From Crambe crambe (lineage: Eukaryota > Porifera > Demospongiae > Poecilosclerida > Crambeidae), in contig OZ004588.1 in NCBI GenBank assembly GCA_963924555.1, positions 3,162,001 through 3,226,000 of the forward strand: a stretch of 64,000 bases of DNA. The letters run 5' to 3'. Every line of letters begins with the position of its first letter. The first letter of the stretch is position 1. Below the pieces are notes generated by a model. The model was given only the letters and a program-made list of their open reading frames with translations. It was not told the DNA's origin and did no database searches. A program made the position numbers and the translations under genes. Below, piece by piece: positions 34,031 to 46,674 of the stretch.

Positions 34031-35031
34031 AGCAGATCCACCCATCATAGAGCCATAGATAATCTATGATGTAGGAGCTTCACCTCCCCATCCCCTCTCA
34101 ACACAATACACATAATTTATTGCATTTCTGAGATCACTGAAGCACTGATGTTCGTATGGATTGCAGATAGAGCTGTTTTTGACGAAAATGCCTCTCACCC
34201 CCTCCACTCTTCTTTTTTTTTCTTTTTCATTGTTCTAACTAATCACTGTATGTTGTGTATGCAATTACAGAATGAGATGATGGAAGTCCTCAAGGAAGAG
34301 GAACAGTCGTTATCGTCCCTCTAAAATACCAAACTCTTATAGGTAACCATCAATCCTTTTCATATTTGTCTGTTTGATCTTACTCGGTTACTTTCCTTTC
34401 ACATGTGATTTCCTTTTGATGTGGTTTTGAGCATTTCTATTGTACTTCCCCTCCCCCCAAGCCTCTTTGTGATTGTATGTACTAGCATGTGTGTGGATTC
34501 ATGTCCTCTATGTCCCTTCCCCTTTAGAATGTTGCTGGTTTTTTTTGTGTAACTGGCTCAATGTGCAAGCTGGGCAATAAGGTATTGATATGCCACCTCT
34601 GTGCAGTGCATCCCAGTTTCATAGGTACGTATAATCAGTACATCTTCTGATTGCCCCTCCCTCCCCCTATATATTGTATCATCTCACTTTGTCCCTAGAG
34701 TGGATAGTGCTGAGGGAGAGGTTATAGACCTGAACACCTCATGGCCCACCGCTGTCACTTTAGATCTAGATGGTGTGTTTTGACATTGACTGTTCTGTTT
34801 TTGACTTTCTAGTCTTGAGACCCTTTACCCATTTAATGTATTTGATATTGTAGTTGTTCTCTTGTAGTTGTTTATGACTTTGTCAATCTTTACCAATTAT
34901 TCCATTATTCAGCATAATGAACTTAGGTAGTTGAAGAGCCACATGTAAATCTGTGTATCATAATTATAACTTCTGATTGGTCTAATTGGTACATGTTCTA
35001 ATTGCCCCTCCCTCCCCTACATATTCCGTGT
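34031..35031 (+). other. Array unit 2, first part; no gene
   Basis: Contains the exon-like block 34271-34342 and a recurring GTGGATAGTGCTGAGGGAGA block near 34700 that reads VDSAEGEVIDLNTSWPT. Very similar to 37440-38040, indicating local duplication. Nothing recognisable as a gene. Confidence 0.5.
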
Positions 35032-35040
35032 GTCCCCTAG

Positions 35041-36316
35041 CAGGGGGGGTCGGACATCATCACGTGAGCACAGAAAGTGCTGAATCAGCAGAGTGAAATC
35101 TATTCATTTTCTCATAGAGTTTTCGCTGAGTGTAGAGCTTCAAGATTCCTACCAGCTATTATTCAGACGAAATTTATAGTATCTGCTGGGCTTATTGTAG
35201 CTGTTGATGACCTGTGCCCTTCTGTGCCCCATCACTGGGAGCTACTACTGACTTCTAAATAGCTTGAACCTCCCATCGTCATCATCAGCAGAGGCATTCT
35301 AGTTTTCAGGTGAATAGATCTCTGCTGGGCTTCTTGTACATGTTGATGATATGTGCCCCATCACCAGTGACCTGATGGAGGTTGATCCTTCCTCCACTCC
35401 TCCAGATTCTACTATGGAAGTAGAATTAGCAGACTTGACTGCTTCAGTGGCTGGATGTTCTCTTTTAGATACACCCAAGTCTAGGGGGAAATTATTTGGC
35501 AGCAGTATCCCTCCACCAAAAAGAGTTCTGTTTGGCTCTGATTCTAAGAAGAAATTAAGTCTTCCTAAGTGGACAGAGTCTGAGCTGAAGTCACTAACAG
35601 GGTTTATTATGTTGCATACAACTGGAGAGAAATTAATGGGTGGCACATAAAAATATGAAATTTTGGGAGCAGGCTGGAAAATATATGCAATAACTACTTG
35701 GTACCTTTCATGTTCGGTCAGGTATGTAGTATAGTATTATATCCAATGGGTAGCTATGTGCATCAAAATTGTTCATAGGAAGTGCATGCAGATTAAAAGT
35801 TACTACTACGCTCTCAAAGCAATTTGCAACTCCTGCCATTGCAGAGGACTACTATAATCAACTTCAATTTTCTGTGGTGCAACCTGAAGTTTCTATGGCC
35901 CAATCTGAAGTTTCTGTGGTGCCGTCTCCCAAGAGTCCTGAGCTGCAGGCTATTGCATGTTCTCATACCCCACAAATGGCTACTGGGGTACAAGTTGATA
36001 ACACAGATGCATGCAAGCAGATCTTTGTATCATTGGCGAAGTTCTACTGCCAAAACATCAAAGCTGGGGATTGGGTAGCAAAAAGGTTGTCCAAGGCTCA
36101 TAACTCGAAATACATCAGGCTCTCCACTTGAACCAGGACCAGAGCATGGATCATAGGATGGTCTATGAATAAAAGGAGTCACTAGAACAGAGCTAACCTG
36201 GCTTGAAAGCGCCATTCTAAGTTTTCCAATAGAAGCGCACTGAGAAACTGGATTCCTGAAATTCCATACTGCGCGCAAAGGTCACATGATTTTTTCAGGA
36301 TGTCCTACCCCCCCTG
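35041..36316. mobile_element. DNA transposon with 9-bp TSD (CAGGGGGGGT ends)
   Basis: 1276 bp. Left end CAGGGGGGGTCGGACATC, right end GATGTCCTACCCCCCCTG. Perfect direct repeats GTCCCCTAG at 35032-35040 and 36317-36325, and the uninterrupted target (TGTCCCTAGCATGGA) exists elsewhere in the array, which confirms the ends. CA...TG ends fit hAT-like elements (usually 8 bp), while 9 bp fits Mutator-like ones; unresolved. Confidence 0.85.
35351..36131 (+). pseudogene. SANT/Myb-like gene fragment in the transposon
   Basis: First frame 35351-35650 starts at MCPITSDLMEVD, has a Pro/Ser-rich stretch, a basic LFGSDSKKKLSLPKW and then WTESELKSLTGFIMLHT, the first helix of a SANT/Myb-like DNA-binding domain. 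The domain continues in other frames (HKNMKFWEQAGKY near 35645) and then at about 35772 with SACRLKVTTTLSKQF; the second frame ends at 36131. Frame changes separate the pieces, so it is broken or contains an intron. Likely the element's own DNA-binding gene; no catalytic domain is present. Confidence 0.5.
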
Positions 36317-36325
36317 GTCCCCTAG

Positions 36326-38047
36326 CATGGAAGTGCTGATAGATGTCATGCCCACCACTATTCTGTACTTATGACTTTCTAATGTGGACCCAACTAATGT
36401 GTATAGAGCGGCAGTACAGGAACTTGACTTTGAATGTTGAGGTGTCTCTCCAGAGAGGTTGTAGCATATAATTGTTTACTTTCTGTTTCGTACTGGCTCC
36501 CTCTCTATTGTCCTGTATCAAGCCAATATGTTTTTAAGCTGGAAATAACTTTATTTCAGGAGGGTGTGCTCTAATAGTCTGTGCATGTTTCAACTAGCCT
36601 TAAACCCAGGGTTGTTGAAGTCACGGGAATGTAATTACTGTGCATTATTTAGAACCTTGAGCATTAGATGCTAGTATGTGTGTGCCCTAATATAATGCCC
36701 ATCGATCCTTTTGTGCATAATATTGTGTTGTTTATTAGCAATGTGTGGATTCACTTTCCTTGAGTATCCTCTAAGATTGAAAGCAAGTACATTTGAACAT
36801 TAGTTTATTCTTAATTTCTGTTTGCATTTTTAACAATTCTATCTCACTTGGAAATTTCATTTAATGTATCACTTTCTTGAATATTTAATTTTGTGTTGCC
36901 AAAATCTACACAGAGTACACACTGTTACCTTATAATGTGATGTGAGCTTATAATGAAGCTGTTTGCTTGTTGGGTGTGCATCATAATGTGAGATTTATAG
37001 AGCCCTTCAAGCATCAGACTGAGAGTCTTGAAATGACAATGTATTAACAGGATCAATACATGTATTAAGTTAATTGATCAAGATCACCTCCCATCCATTC
37101 AAGCCAGTGTTGAAGGTACATGTTGAATGCACAACCAAAAGAATGGTGGTTGGTGACTAAGTGCTTTCAGAGGTTAGCGGGTCAGACTTATTAAGTGTGT
37201 GAGGACACATAATTCACCTTCACCACCAAAGACTAATTACGTATTTACTGTATACTGTACACACAGCTGCTCACTAGATCCTAAGATAATTTCAAGTTTA
37301 AGAGCATCTAGTAGATCTGGGGTTGAAGATGATGTGGGAGATTCCCCTCCCCCCCTCCCCTCTCAACACAATACACATAATGTGTTGCATCTCCATGAGA
37401 TCACTGAAGCACTGATATTCATATTCATTGTAGATAGAGCAGTTTTTGATAAACACACACCCCACCCCCTCTACTCGATCTTCTTTCATTGTTCAAACTA
37501 ATCACTGTATGTTGTATATGCAATTACAGAATGAGACGAAGTCTCAAGGAAAAGGAGCAGTCGTAATTGTCCCTCTAAAATACCAAACTCTTACAGGTAA
37601 CCATCAATTCTTCTCATATTTGTCTGTTTGATCTTACTCGGTTACTTTCCTTTCACATGTGATTTCCTTTTGATGTGGTTTTTGAGGATTGATATTGTAT
37701 TTCAACCACCTTCCCCTCCCCCCAAGCCTCTTTGTGATTGTATGTACTAGCATGTGTGTGGATTCATGTCCTCTATGTCCCTTCCCCTTTAGAATGTTGC
37801 TGGTGCTTTATGTGTGACTGGCTCAGGAGGAATGAATATGGCAAGCTGGACAATAAGGTGTTGATATGGTGCAATCCATCACATTTTCATAGGTACGTAT
37901 AATCAGTACGTCTTCTGATTGCCCCTCCCTCCCTATCATCTCATTTCGTCCCTAGAGTGGATAGTGGTGAGAGAGTTCATGGACCTGAACACCTCATGGC
38001 CCACCACTGTCAATCTAGATCTAGATGGTGTGTTTTGATATTGACTA
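36326..38047 (+). other. Array unit 2, middle part; no gene
   Basis: Repeats blocks found elsewhere (TTGAGGTGTCTCTCCAGAGA near 36440, also 53540; exon-like block 37530-37596; GTGGATAGTGGTGAGAGAG near 37958). Frames here are short and unsupported. Confidence 0.5.
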
Positions 38048-38365
38048 CAGTAGAACCTCGTTTATCCGTACCTCGATTATCCGGAACCTCAATTATCCGG
38101 ATTCAGAATTCAACCAGCCACGCCCCCATTTTCACTTAATTAGAACATCAGCTGTTAGCGATCAGGTAGGTTTTGTTGTTGTTGCTTGTCTTGCTGGCTA
38201 GTGGTTGGCTTTTGCTAAACAGAAGAGAGTAGTGTGACTGTTAATGAGAAGGTGGCAACTGGTAAGCAGCTAGTAAAAGCTTACTACTACTTCAGTTATC
38301 CGCACTATTTCAACAGCAAACAAATTTCTGAGGACAAAGCTGTTCGGATAACTGAGGTTCTACTG
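38048..38365. mobile_element. Pogo/Tigger-type MITE
   Basis: 318 bp with ends CAGTAGAACCTCGTTTATCC and its near complement GGTTCTACTG, flanked by TA (38046-38047 and 38366-38367). The CAGTAGAACCTC terminus and repeated TTATCCG motif are typical of pogo/Tigger non-autonomous elements. The empty array sequence (TTGAC-TGACTTTCTAG) is present near 34785. Confidence 0.88.
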
Positions 38366-40147
38366 TATGACTTTCTAGTCTTGAGACCCATTTGATATAC
38401 TTGATATTGTACAATCGTTCTATTGCTTGTGAATTCATGTAGTCGTTTGTGACTGTGTCAATCTTTACCTTATTCTTATAGTATGGATAGTATTGAGGGA
38501 GACTTTATAGACCACATGGCCTATCACTGCCAGACCCTTTATAGAGTGACAGTGCAGAAACTTGAATTCCAATGTTGAAGTGGCTATTCAGATTGAGTGG
38601 TTGTATGATTATTCATTTTCTGTTCACTATGCCCCCCTTTCTGTCATCCTTCTACCTAGTGTCAGTAACTGTGCCCTCGGACTCAGACCTTTCACAGTTT
38701 TTCAATGTGTCCTACTATAATGTCCTGATAATGTATTTTGACCTGCCACCCTTAAATGGCAAAATGCCCAGTACTGGGATTAATATTGGGGATCATTCAT
38801 CTGATTGTACATGTGACGTACATTAAAAAGTTGTACTTTTAGTGGTTGGAATTTGACTGGAAATTAACGGGTGACTGGATGTTATTTGGAGCACTATTGG
38901 TATAGAGGTGTATGGAGTATGTACCACCATTACCCATCACCAGGTTGGGATGTCATGTGACAGCTGGGTTGCATATTAGCCATCGTCTACACAGAGTATA
39001 CACTGTTGTCTTATAATGTGATGTGAACTTACAATGAAGCTGTTTGCTCATTGGGTGTGCATCATAATGAGATAATGCTGAGCATCAGATTGAGAATCTT
39101 GAAATGTAGATATTTTATTAACAGGACTCAATACATGTATTAAGACCACCTTCCATGCATTCTCAAGCCAGTGTTGTAGGTACATGTTGAATGCATGACC
39201 AAAAGAAATGACTAAGTTCTTTCATAGAGGTTAGTGGACCAGTGTGTGTGTGTGTGTGGATGCATACAATGCCCTCTCAAGTTCCCCTTCACCACCAAAG
39301 ACCAATCACAATTACAGTAACAGGTTCTTTGGTCTTTGCAGGTGTTAGGGAGTTGCTATGACTTCATAGTTTGCTAGTCCATGCTTTTTGAATGGTCATT
39401 ATTAACCTTACATATGTGTGATCAACTCTTAAGTACATTGTACGAGTAGGGTAATAGGACAGGCATCCTTTTGATTCATTTTTATCCTTACAGTGCACAC
39501 CCCCTCCACCTCTATAAGTTATTCCTGACTCGTTTACACTCCTTCATCAGTGCATACCTTTGTTTCATGCACCTTTGTTTCATGCTGCTTTATTGCATGC
39601 TGCTCATTTTGTTTAGTTTTAGACAAAGTGGAACTGTGTCACTCTCCCATTCTCTACCTCCAGAATTTACTAACAATTGTATACACAGCTGGTCACTAGA
39701 TTGTTACCTTCTAAAGAAAATGTCAAGTTTCCAAGCATCTGATAGATCTGGGGGTTAGAGAAGATGTGGGAGATCCCACTCTCCCTCCCCTCTCAACACA
39801 ATACACATAATGTGTTGCATTTCCATAAGATCACTGAAGCACTGATGTTTATAGATAGAGCTGTTTTTTGATGAACACACACACACCCCACCCTCTCCCT
39901 ATATATTGTACCATCTCACTTGTCTCTAGCATGGATAGTACTGATTGATGGAGAGTTTGTAGACCTGAGCACCTCATGGCCAACCAGATGACTATTCTGC
40001 ACTTGTGAGTTTTAATGTTGAGACCCTTTACCCACTCTAGCCTGGCTAGAGAGGTTAGCATTTTCAGTCAATATGAACATTCACTTTCTGTTTCAATATG
40101 GATCCCTTTCTATTGTCCTGTATCAGTTGATTTAGCCTGTGTGTGTA
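38366..40147 (+). other. Array unit 2, further repeats; no gene
   Basis: Repeat-derived sequence with GT microsatellite near 39242. An exon-like segment after TTTTAG near 39618 (AACTGTGTCACTCTCCC) recurs at about 63420. No domain recognised. Confidence 0.45.
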
Positions 40148-40530
40148 GTTTGTAGTATACTGAACAACCATGGAGTAGTATACTGAATACTGAACAACCA
40201 TGGAGTAGTATACTGAATACTGAACAACCATGGAGTAGTATACTGAATACTGAACAACCATGGAGTTGTATACTGAATACTGAACAACCATGGAGTAGTA
40301 TACTGAACAACCATGGAGTAGTATACTGAATACTGAACAACCATGGAGTAGTATACTGAACAACCATGGAGTAGTATACTGAATACTGAACAACCATGGA
40401 GTAGTATACTGAATACTGAACAACCATGGAGTTGTATACTGAAGAACCATGGAGTAGTATACTGGAGAACCATGGAGTATACTGAATACTGAACAACCAT
40501 GGAGTAGTATACTGAATACTGAACAATCAT
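40148..40530 (+). repeat. 30/21-bp minisatellite
   Basis: Tandem copies of ACTGAACAACCATGGAGTAG followed by TATACTGAAT; some units lack the nine-base ACTGAATAC-type half and are 21 bp. About 14 units. Both lengths are multiples of three, so it is open on the - strand in all frames. A single related copy (GAACAACCATGGAGTACATT) lies at 41180, probably the ancestral sequence. Confidence 0.92.
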
Positions 40531-41611
40531 TGAGTAATGTTGACCTTGTCACCTTTATCTGTTGGATTCAAGCAATATGATGCGATATCCTCTAGAAGGT
40601 GTGTGGAACTGGCCCAAAAGGTATCTTTTTCAATGAGGTATGCCTCATATCCTCCGAGTTTAGTACGTCTTCTGATTGTCCCTATAAATTGTGCCATCTC
40701 TTAACATGCATAGTGCTGAGTAGTTTATAGACCTGAGCACTTCATGGCCCACCACTCATTCTAGAGATGATTTGGACTTGTGACTTTCTAATGTTGAGAC
40801 CCTTTACCCACTCTGGCCTAGCTAATGTATATAGAGTGGCATATCCAGAGTTTGTCATGTTAACACTTTCAGTTGATATGATAATTCATTTTCTGTTTCA
40901 ATATGGATCCCTTTCTATTGTCCTGTATCAAACCATATCAATTGAGTTTAGCCCTAGGAGGGTGTGCATAGTCCAGTGATAGTTTCCGGTTTGTAAAGGT
41001 CATCCATTGATCCACCCATCTTGGAGCAAAAGACGTGTTTTCTTGGAGTTAAAGTGTGTATGATGATAATTATGATGATAGTACATTTAACTAGGAGATT
41101 GCAAAGCTGAATAAAGTGTATGATATCTGATAAGCTTTTTCTACTCTGAAGTTTTCCATACTAAATATATACAGTCCATGAACAACCATGGAGTACATTG
41201 ATCCATCAAAATACAAAGCCTCTGCTACTACTTCCACTTCACTAACACACATGCCTGACAGGGTTTCGGTAATTGGTTGGGGGAGGGGAATTTCAATCAA
41301 AGGGGGATCTCCCCCTTCCCCCTGCGCTGTATGAAACCCTGCCTGATACCATCATATGTAGCAAGAGCAGCCAATGATTCACAGAAATTTTTTTCCTATT
41401 ATTTCTTCACTAAAATGCTTCTCACTCAACTGCTGGCATTGAGATTCAACCCAAATCTATGCCAGCATGATTTGGATGTCCCTATCTCAAGTTTCCCTTT
41501 GTAAGTCCCCTCTGTAACTTAACCTATGACTCCAGTAACCAGTGTTTATTTGCCCTCTGTTGATTTCACCTCCCCTGAGCTAACATTCTTAGTCAACAGT
41601 CGGCACTTAGC

Positions 41612-41678
<67 letters not shown>

Positions 41679-42596
41679 ACTCACTCACTCTCCCCTTCCC
41701 TGAATTTCAAAAAATAATTAAAAAACCGAGTAAGTGTTTGCTATGGTTCTATTTAGTGTTCTCTGCATTGTGACATATAATAACTGTGCATATGTGTCAT
41801 CAATGCTCTGTACTGTTTTTGTTAGTAGGCTAAGCAGCTGAAACATCTCTGAATATTGTCCAGAAATGGTTAGAATCTCCTCCTGAATTGTATGCTCAGC
41901 TGGTCACTACATTGTTCTTAAAAAGTTTGGGGTTGGAGATAACGTGGGAGATCCCTCCCCTCCCCTCAACACAATACCTACACATAATGTGTTGCTGCTA
42001 TCACTAGTAGTTGATGTTTTATACGGTTTTACAAACACACCCCCACCACGCCCCCTCCACGTATTGTTCTAACTAATCACTGTATGTTGTGTATGCAATT
42101 ACAGAATGAGATGATGAAGTCCTCAAGGAAGAGGAGCAGTCGTAATCATCGCTCTAAGAGACTAAACCCTTCAAGGTAACCATCAATCCTTCTCACCTTA
42201 TATTTGTACTGTGTAATAGTTTCTTTAAGGTCAATTGGATCCTATAAAGGGTGTGCATGTATGGCAAAATGTGTGACAGCTGGCAGCAAGTGACCCTTAC
42301 TTGGTTATCACATGTGATTTCCTTTTTGATGTGGTTTTTTAGAGCATTGTTATTGTATTTCAATCACCTTCCCCTCCTCGAGCCTCTTTGTATATGCTAG
42401 CATATGGAATCATAATCTTATCCTGCTTCACCTTTACTACATCATGTTTTCCATGGCTCAAAAGATATCGATATGCCACCCCTTTCCTCTATGCTGTCCT
42501 TTATATTCAGCCTCAATACATTTCCTACTAACTCCTTCATATCCACCAACATCCTGTTGTCACATAATTATGTTAATATCCCATGCAGGAGAAATG
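40531..42596 (+). other. Array unit 2, later part; no gene
   Basis: Contains repeats also seen at 30600-31260 and 56930-57660 (GTAAAGGTCATCCATTGATC, TAATTATGATGATAGTACA), the TC microsatellite and the exon-like block 42105-42175. Open frames at 41277-41717 run over low-complexity sequence. Confidence 0.5.
41611..41674 (+). repeat. (TC)n microsatellite
   Basis: About 30 CT/TC dinucleotides with two interruptions, followed by ACTC units. Confidence 0.95.
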
Positions 42597-42601
42597 CTAC
42601 T

Positions 42602-42748
42602 GTGTTGCAACATGAAATTCAGAACATCAAACCAAAATTTACATAGCTTCCTTTTAAGTAGCCCAACTCTAAAGCCACAATTAAGTCCTTTGAAAGGAGG
42701 CTATGTAAATTTTGGTTTGGTGTTCTGAATTTCATGTTGCAAGATTAT
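42602..42748. mobile_element. Hairpin MITE, copy 1
   Basis: Near-perfect foldback with arms TTGCAACATGAAATTCAGAA and its complement. Same element as 55149-55317, but ends are worn. Inserted into a sequence whose empty form (GCTACTGTGTCAGGG) is at about 58112. Confidence 0.85.
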
Positions 42749-42755
42749 TGTAATC

Positions 42756-42922
42756 CACTATACAGTTGATTTAGTAAGACTTGCAACGGGCAGTAAAGCA
42801 CTTGTGACCACATATTGTAATTTCTATTCACTCATTCCTCAGTAGTGGTCTCTTGTGATAACTCTGTTCTGGGAGCACTGACACTGCACTGTTCCAAGTC
42901 TCACTAAATCAACTGTACAGTG
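42756..42922. mobile_element. Second hairpin MITE, adjacent
   Basis: 167 bp. Ends CACTATACAGTTGATTTAGT and ACTAAATCAACTGTACAGTG; the stem is about 30 bp. Different family from the neighbour. Flanking array sequence resumes with TGTTGTGCAACTGTCACTTG. Confidence 0.8.
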
Positions 42923-45265
42923 TGTTGTGCAACTGTCACTTGCACTTATAATAACACCAACCACTTCACAGTACAGCTTTTCCACTGAGTGTGCACAAGT
43001 ACATCACAACTAGAGAATTACTTTTTCTCCAGCAGAACAACAAAGTGAAAAGTGTAATTTGTTAATCAGCCAGTGAGTTGTGTACAGGTTATGCTCAATG
43101 TTCCATTTTCTTTCCTCTGGTATAATGTAATCAGTCTATTCAGAACTAGTGAAACTACCCTTCCACAGTTAATCTCATCATATTGATGGGGAGACCCCCT
43201 AAATTAGTGTTAGTTGTGTGTTGCTGTGTATTACTTACCATATCATGTCATGTGTTTCCAGTCACAATCCTGTTAATTTCCTCTGGATACCACAGGCACA
43301 TCCACTGGTGTGTGTGTGTGTGGAAATTCTTACTAACTGGGCAATGCATATACAGTATGTCTAGAAGGTATATTATCCAGTGACCTTAAAAAAAGGGAGT
43401 GTCTTATAGTAAAATACCAGGTAAGGGGTTGATCCTATGGGATGAGAGTACTTATGTTCTATACAACATAATGAGCCCTTTGATGCGTGAGATAATCCCT
43501 ACACACTTACCTCAGCCTGTTTCAATTCCAGGGTCTTCCCTCACACCTTCCAATCACTATGACTTATAACTATAGGCTATCAGTATGTCTTATTGCTGCT
43601 ATGGATAGTGTTGAGAAGACCTGTAGACCTGAACATCTTTCATGGCATATCCCTGTTGATCTAGACGTTGTGACAGGGCTAGGGCATTGACTATTTGTGA
43701 TATTCTAATGTTGAAACCCTTTACCCACTCTAGTGTATTGAGCGGAATTTGACTTCAAATGTTAAAGTGTCTGAAAATGGAATGGGAAAAAATGCTGCAC
43801 TTAGTAAGTGTTATCTGTTTTTTTGAATCTCTTGATCAGCACTCTCACGTGTACCATATTTACTGTGCATTATTTAGAAGTTTGAGTATTATGATGCTAG
43901 TGTGTGTGACTGCCCCAGACAGATTGGACACAACCCTTTAGAGCATATCCTCCATTGGTTGGTATGTACGTATGTGAAATTCCTGCCAGGTTGGGACTGT
44001 CACAATTAATGACTACAGCACATACGTAAAGTATGACATAGTGTTAAGATATCATGTGACAGGTGGGTTGCATAACCTCTCTACAAAGGACAAAAGGTTG
44101 GGTCCCAAGTGTGTCAGGTTCCACTGCAATAATCTCTATCCCAGTCCAATATGTCTTCTGACTGTCCCTCCCTCCCCCTAATAATTACATTGTCCCATCT
44201 CACTTTGTCCCTAGCATCACTTTGTATCTAGCATTGATAGTGAACACTTCATGCCCCACCCTTTTCTTTCTAGATGGTTTAACTTTCTATTGATTATATG
44301 AGGCTTTATATCATCCATTTAAAATTAATTAGAGTAGTAGCTTTGATAGAGATTTGAGGAGGGTGTGCTACTTTATAGATTCATAATACGAGCATGTTAC
44401 TGATGGCCTTTTCCCCATGGTAGTTTCATGGTAATTATTGTCAACCATGTAGTGGAGTAAATCCATAGTGGACCTTGCAGTTTTATTCTCTATCCATATG
44501 TAATCGACTGTCTTAAAATTGTATGATGATGTTCATGCACCCCCTTTCTCATATTACATATTGGTTCTTAATGATGCTCACCCTTGGAGGTACATAATAC
44601 ATTGAATGCTGCTCACCCACCTTCCTGTACTATTACATTGATGCTCACATATTCTGTGCAATTTAAACCTCTTACCTCTATATCTTTGAATTAATGGAGT
44701 GCCTTTGATGTGTGAGATAATCCCTACACACTTACCTCAGCTTGTTTCAATTTCAGGGTCTTCCCTCATACCTCCCAATCACTGACTTATAAGCTGTGAA
44801 TTGATTATGGCCCTTAATGGATTGACCCTTTGACCTTTGCCCCATCTCATTTTATCACTAGCATGACATGGATAGTGGTTTATAGACCTGAGCACCTCAT
44901 TGTTATTCTCAATTGTTGGTTGTGTCACGTCATTCTAATGTTGAGACCCTTTACCCACTCTAGTTGAGGTCACTTTCAGTCTATATGATTGTTCACTTTC
45001 TATTTCAGTTCTCCTTTATACAGTATTGTAAAACATGAGCTTAGCTTTGATAGAGATTTGAGAAGGGTGTGCTACAATATGGATTCACAATCCGAGCATG
45101 TTAGTGATTGTCTTTTATTTTTCAGACTGAACCATGTGAATTTCCCCATGGTAACTGTTGTCAACTATGAAGTAAATCCATAATGGACCTTGTAGTTTTT
45201 ATTCTCTATCCATATGTAATCAATGGTCTTAAAATTGTATTTTCTAGGGATTCGTGTGTGTGTGT

Positions 45266-45296
<31 letters not shown>

Positions 45297-45990
45297 GGGG
45301 GGGGGGGTGGTGGTGGTGAATCCCCATATGATAAGATCTCCCCTCTTTTTTATAAGTATTGTTTATGAAGTTCAACTATCAAGGCAGTGAGGATTATTAC
45401 TTTTGTCAGTTGATCTAACAAATGACAGACCATTCAGAGAATTGTTAGGTCAATTGGTATTAGTGGTCTGACATCAAAGATAACAGACCAATTTAAAACC
45501 TAGCACTCCAGTGATATCGAACTTAAAGAAAAAGTTTACACCCAGTCATTTTTATCTGTAGCATTGGCTATTGGCTAGCAGTGAGGCAAGTCTAAAGTAA
45601 CCACAATTATAGTCTTCTGGACCCTCAGTGACAATTCTCATCGTATGGACCTAAAGTATGACAAAAGTGGAAGTATGGCAAAAGTGGATATGGTCAGGGA
45701 AAATTTTTTCAGTGTGCATAATGCACCACATGTATCTCTCTCCTTCCCTCCCCCCAAACCTTATAAATCCTTGTAGAACCTTCCTCCATTGTGTGTTAGT
45801 GGTTTTATGAATTATGTGCTCAATGTTACTCCATGGTCATGAGTGAGTCTGTCTTTCATAAACTACACCCATATAGTTCATCTCTTTATGTGTGTGTGCC
45901 TGTGGCGAGTTTGCCAGTATTCTAAGTTTAGAGCAGTTGCACTAAAACTAGCCATAACATCTGTGCCAATTGAGCATGTATTATTCCACT
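42923..45990 (+). other. Array unit 2, end part; duplicated sequence, no gene
   Basis: 42930-43390 is repeated at 58270-58760 and partly at 55990-56210. 44336-44540 is repeated at 45048-45250 (GATAGAGATTTGAG-AGGGTG to TATCCATATGTAATC), a local tandem duplication of about 710 bp period. A block at 43490-43560 recurs at 44720, 33060 and 62390. 45253-45307 is (GT)n followed by G(28). Confidence 0.55.
45253..45307 (+). repeat. (GT)n plus G(28)
   Basis: About 14 GT units then an uninterrupted G run ending at 45307. Confidence 0.93.
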
Positions 45991-46030
45991 CTATACTGTT
46001 ACTCACAAATCACTATCCAATTTGATACAG

Positions 46031-46617
46031 ATTCAGAAGTACTGCAGCAATCCACATCACCATCCAGCCATGCATCTCTTCCAACTTGTCCTGCAATGCA
46101 CACTTCACAAGGTTAGCTAGCTAGTTTTAATTTTTTAAAAAGCAAAAGAAATGGATCAAAATTAGCTATAGCTCTCTGGCCTAGTCACAACTTGAATAAT
46201 GAAATCTGTGAGAGCGTCCTACATTACGTCACTCTTGTCTAGCTACATCTATAAATGAAAGGCTGGGATAACATTACTATAATCAGGTCATGATCATTAG
46301 TACTTCATGGTCTTCTGTTAATTAATTCTACAGTGTCTTGCCCTCCTCCAAACATGACTGACTTCCGTGTTTCCCCCTACAAGACTCAAATAATATGAAC
46401 TTAACCACAGAAATCAGAGCAAAGTACCTTGAATTTGGAACATTCCTCCTGGAAGACCATACTGCAGGTGCACAAATCAGTGCCTTTGAGGTGGAACTCT
46501 GTAGGAAAAAGCATCAACTATCGTGTGTTTCAAGAGTGGCTACATGGGAAGATTTCTGTGCTGGAAGATATTGGACTAAATGAACTTGCTAAATCTATAA
46601 GAGGTGTTAAATTATAG
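46031..46617 (+). pseudogene. Duplicated last two exons of the Death/COR gene
   Basis: 46031-46111 equals the 81-bp linker exon (23696-23776) with ATACAG before and AAG-GTTAGC after. 46335-46617 equals the last exon, starting after TTAATTCTACAG and ending in the same GVKL-TAG. The Death domain is broken: a 5-base loss after the ELCRK segment shifts the frame and about 30 bases (encoding the KQPVSWETL helix) are deleted; the N-terminal part also has extra bases. The long GTPase exon is not present upstream; the sequence before 46020 belongs to the array. A dead 3' fragment carried by the 22-kb duplication. Confidence 0.88.
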
Positions 46618-46674
46618 AATTATAATTCTATGTGAGATTTATCTGCTATTCATAAGTTACCCAAGTGTCATTTT

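Noticed and set aside
35299-35646. 116-codon frame on -
   Set aside because: Antisense shadow of the SANT-like ORF of the 1.28 kb transposon.
40064-40552. Three overlapping - strand frames of 132-162 codons
   Set aside because: Products are tandem repeats of the 30/21-bp minisatellite, open in every frame because unit lengths are multiples of three and lack stops.
41526-41717. Ser/Leu-rich frame
   Set aside because: Encoded by the TC microsatellite.
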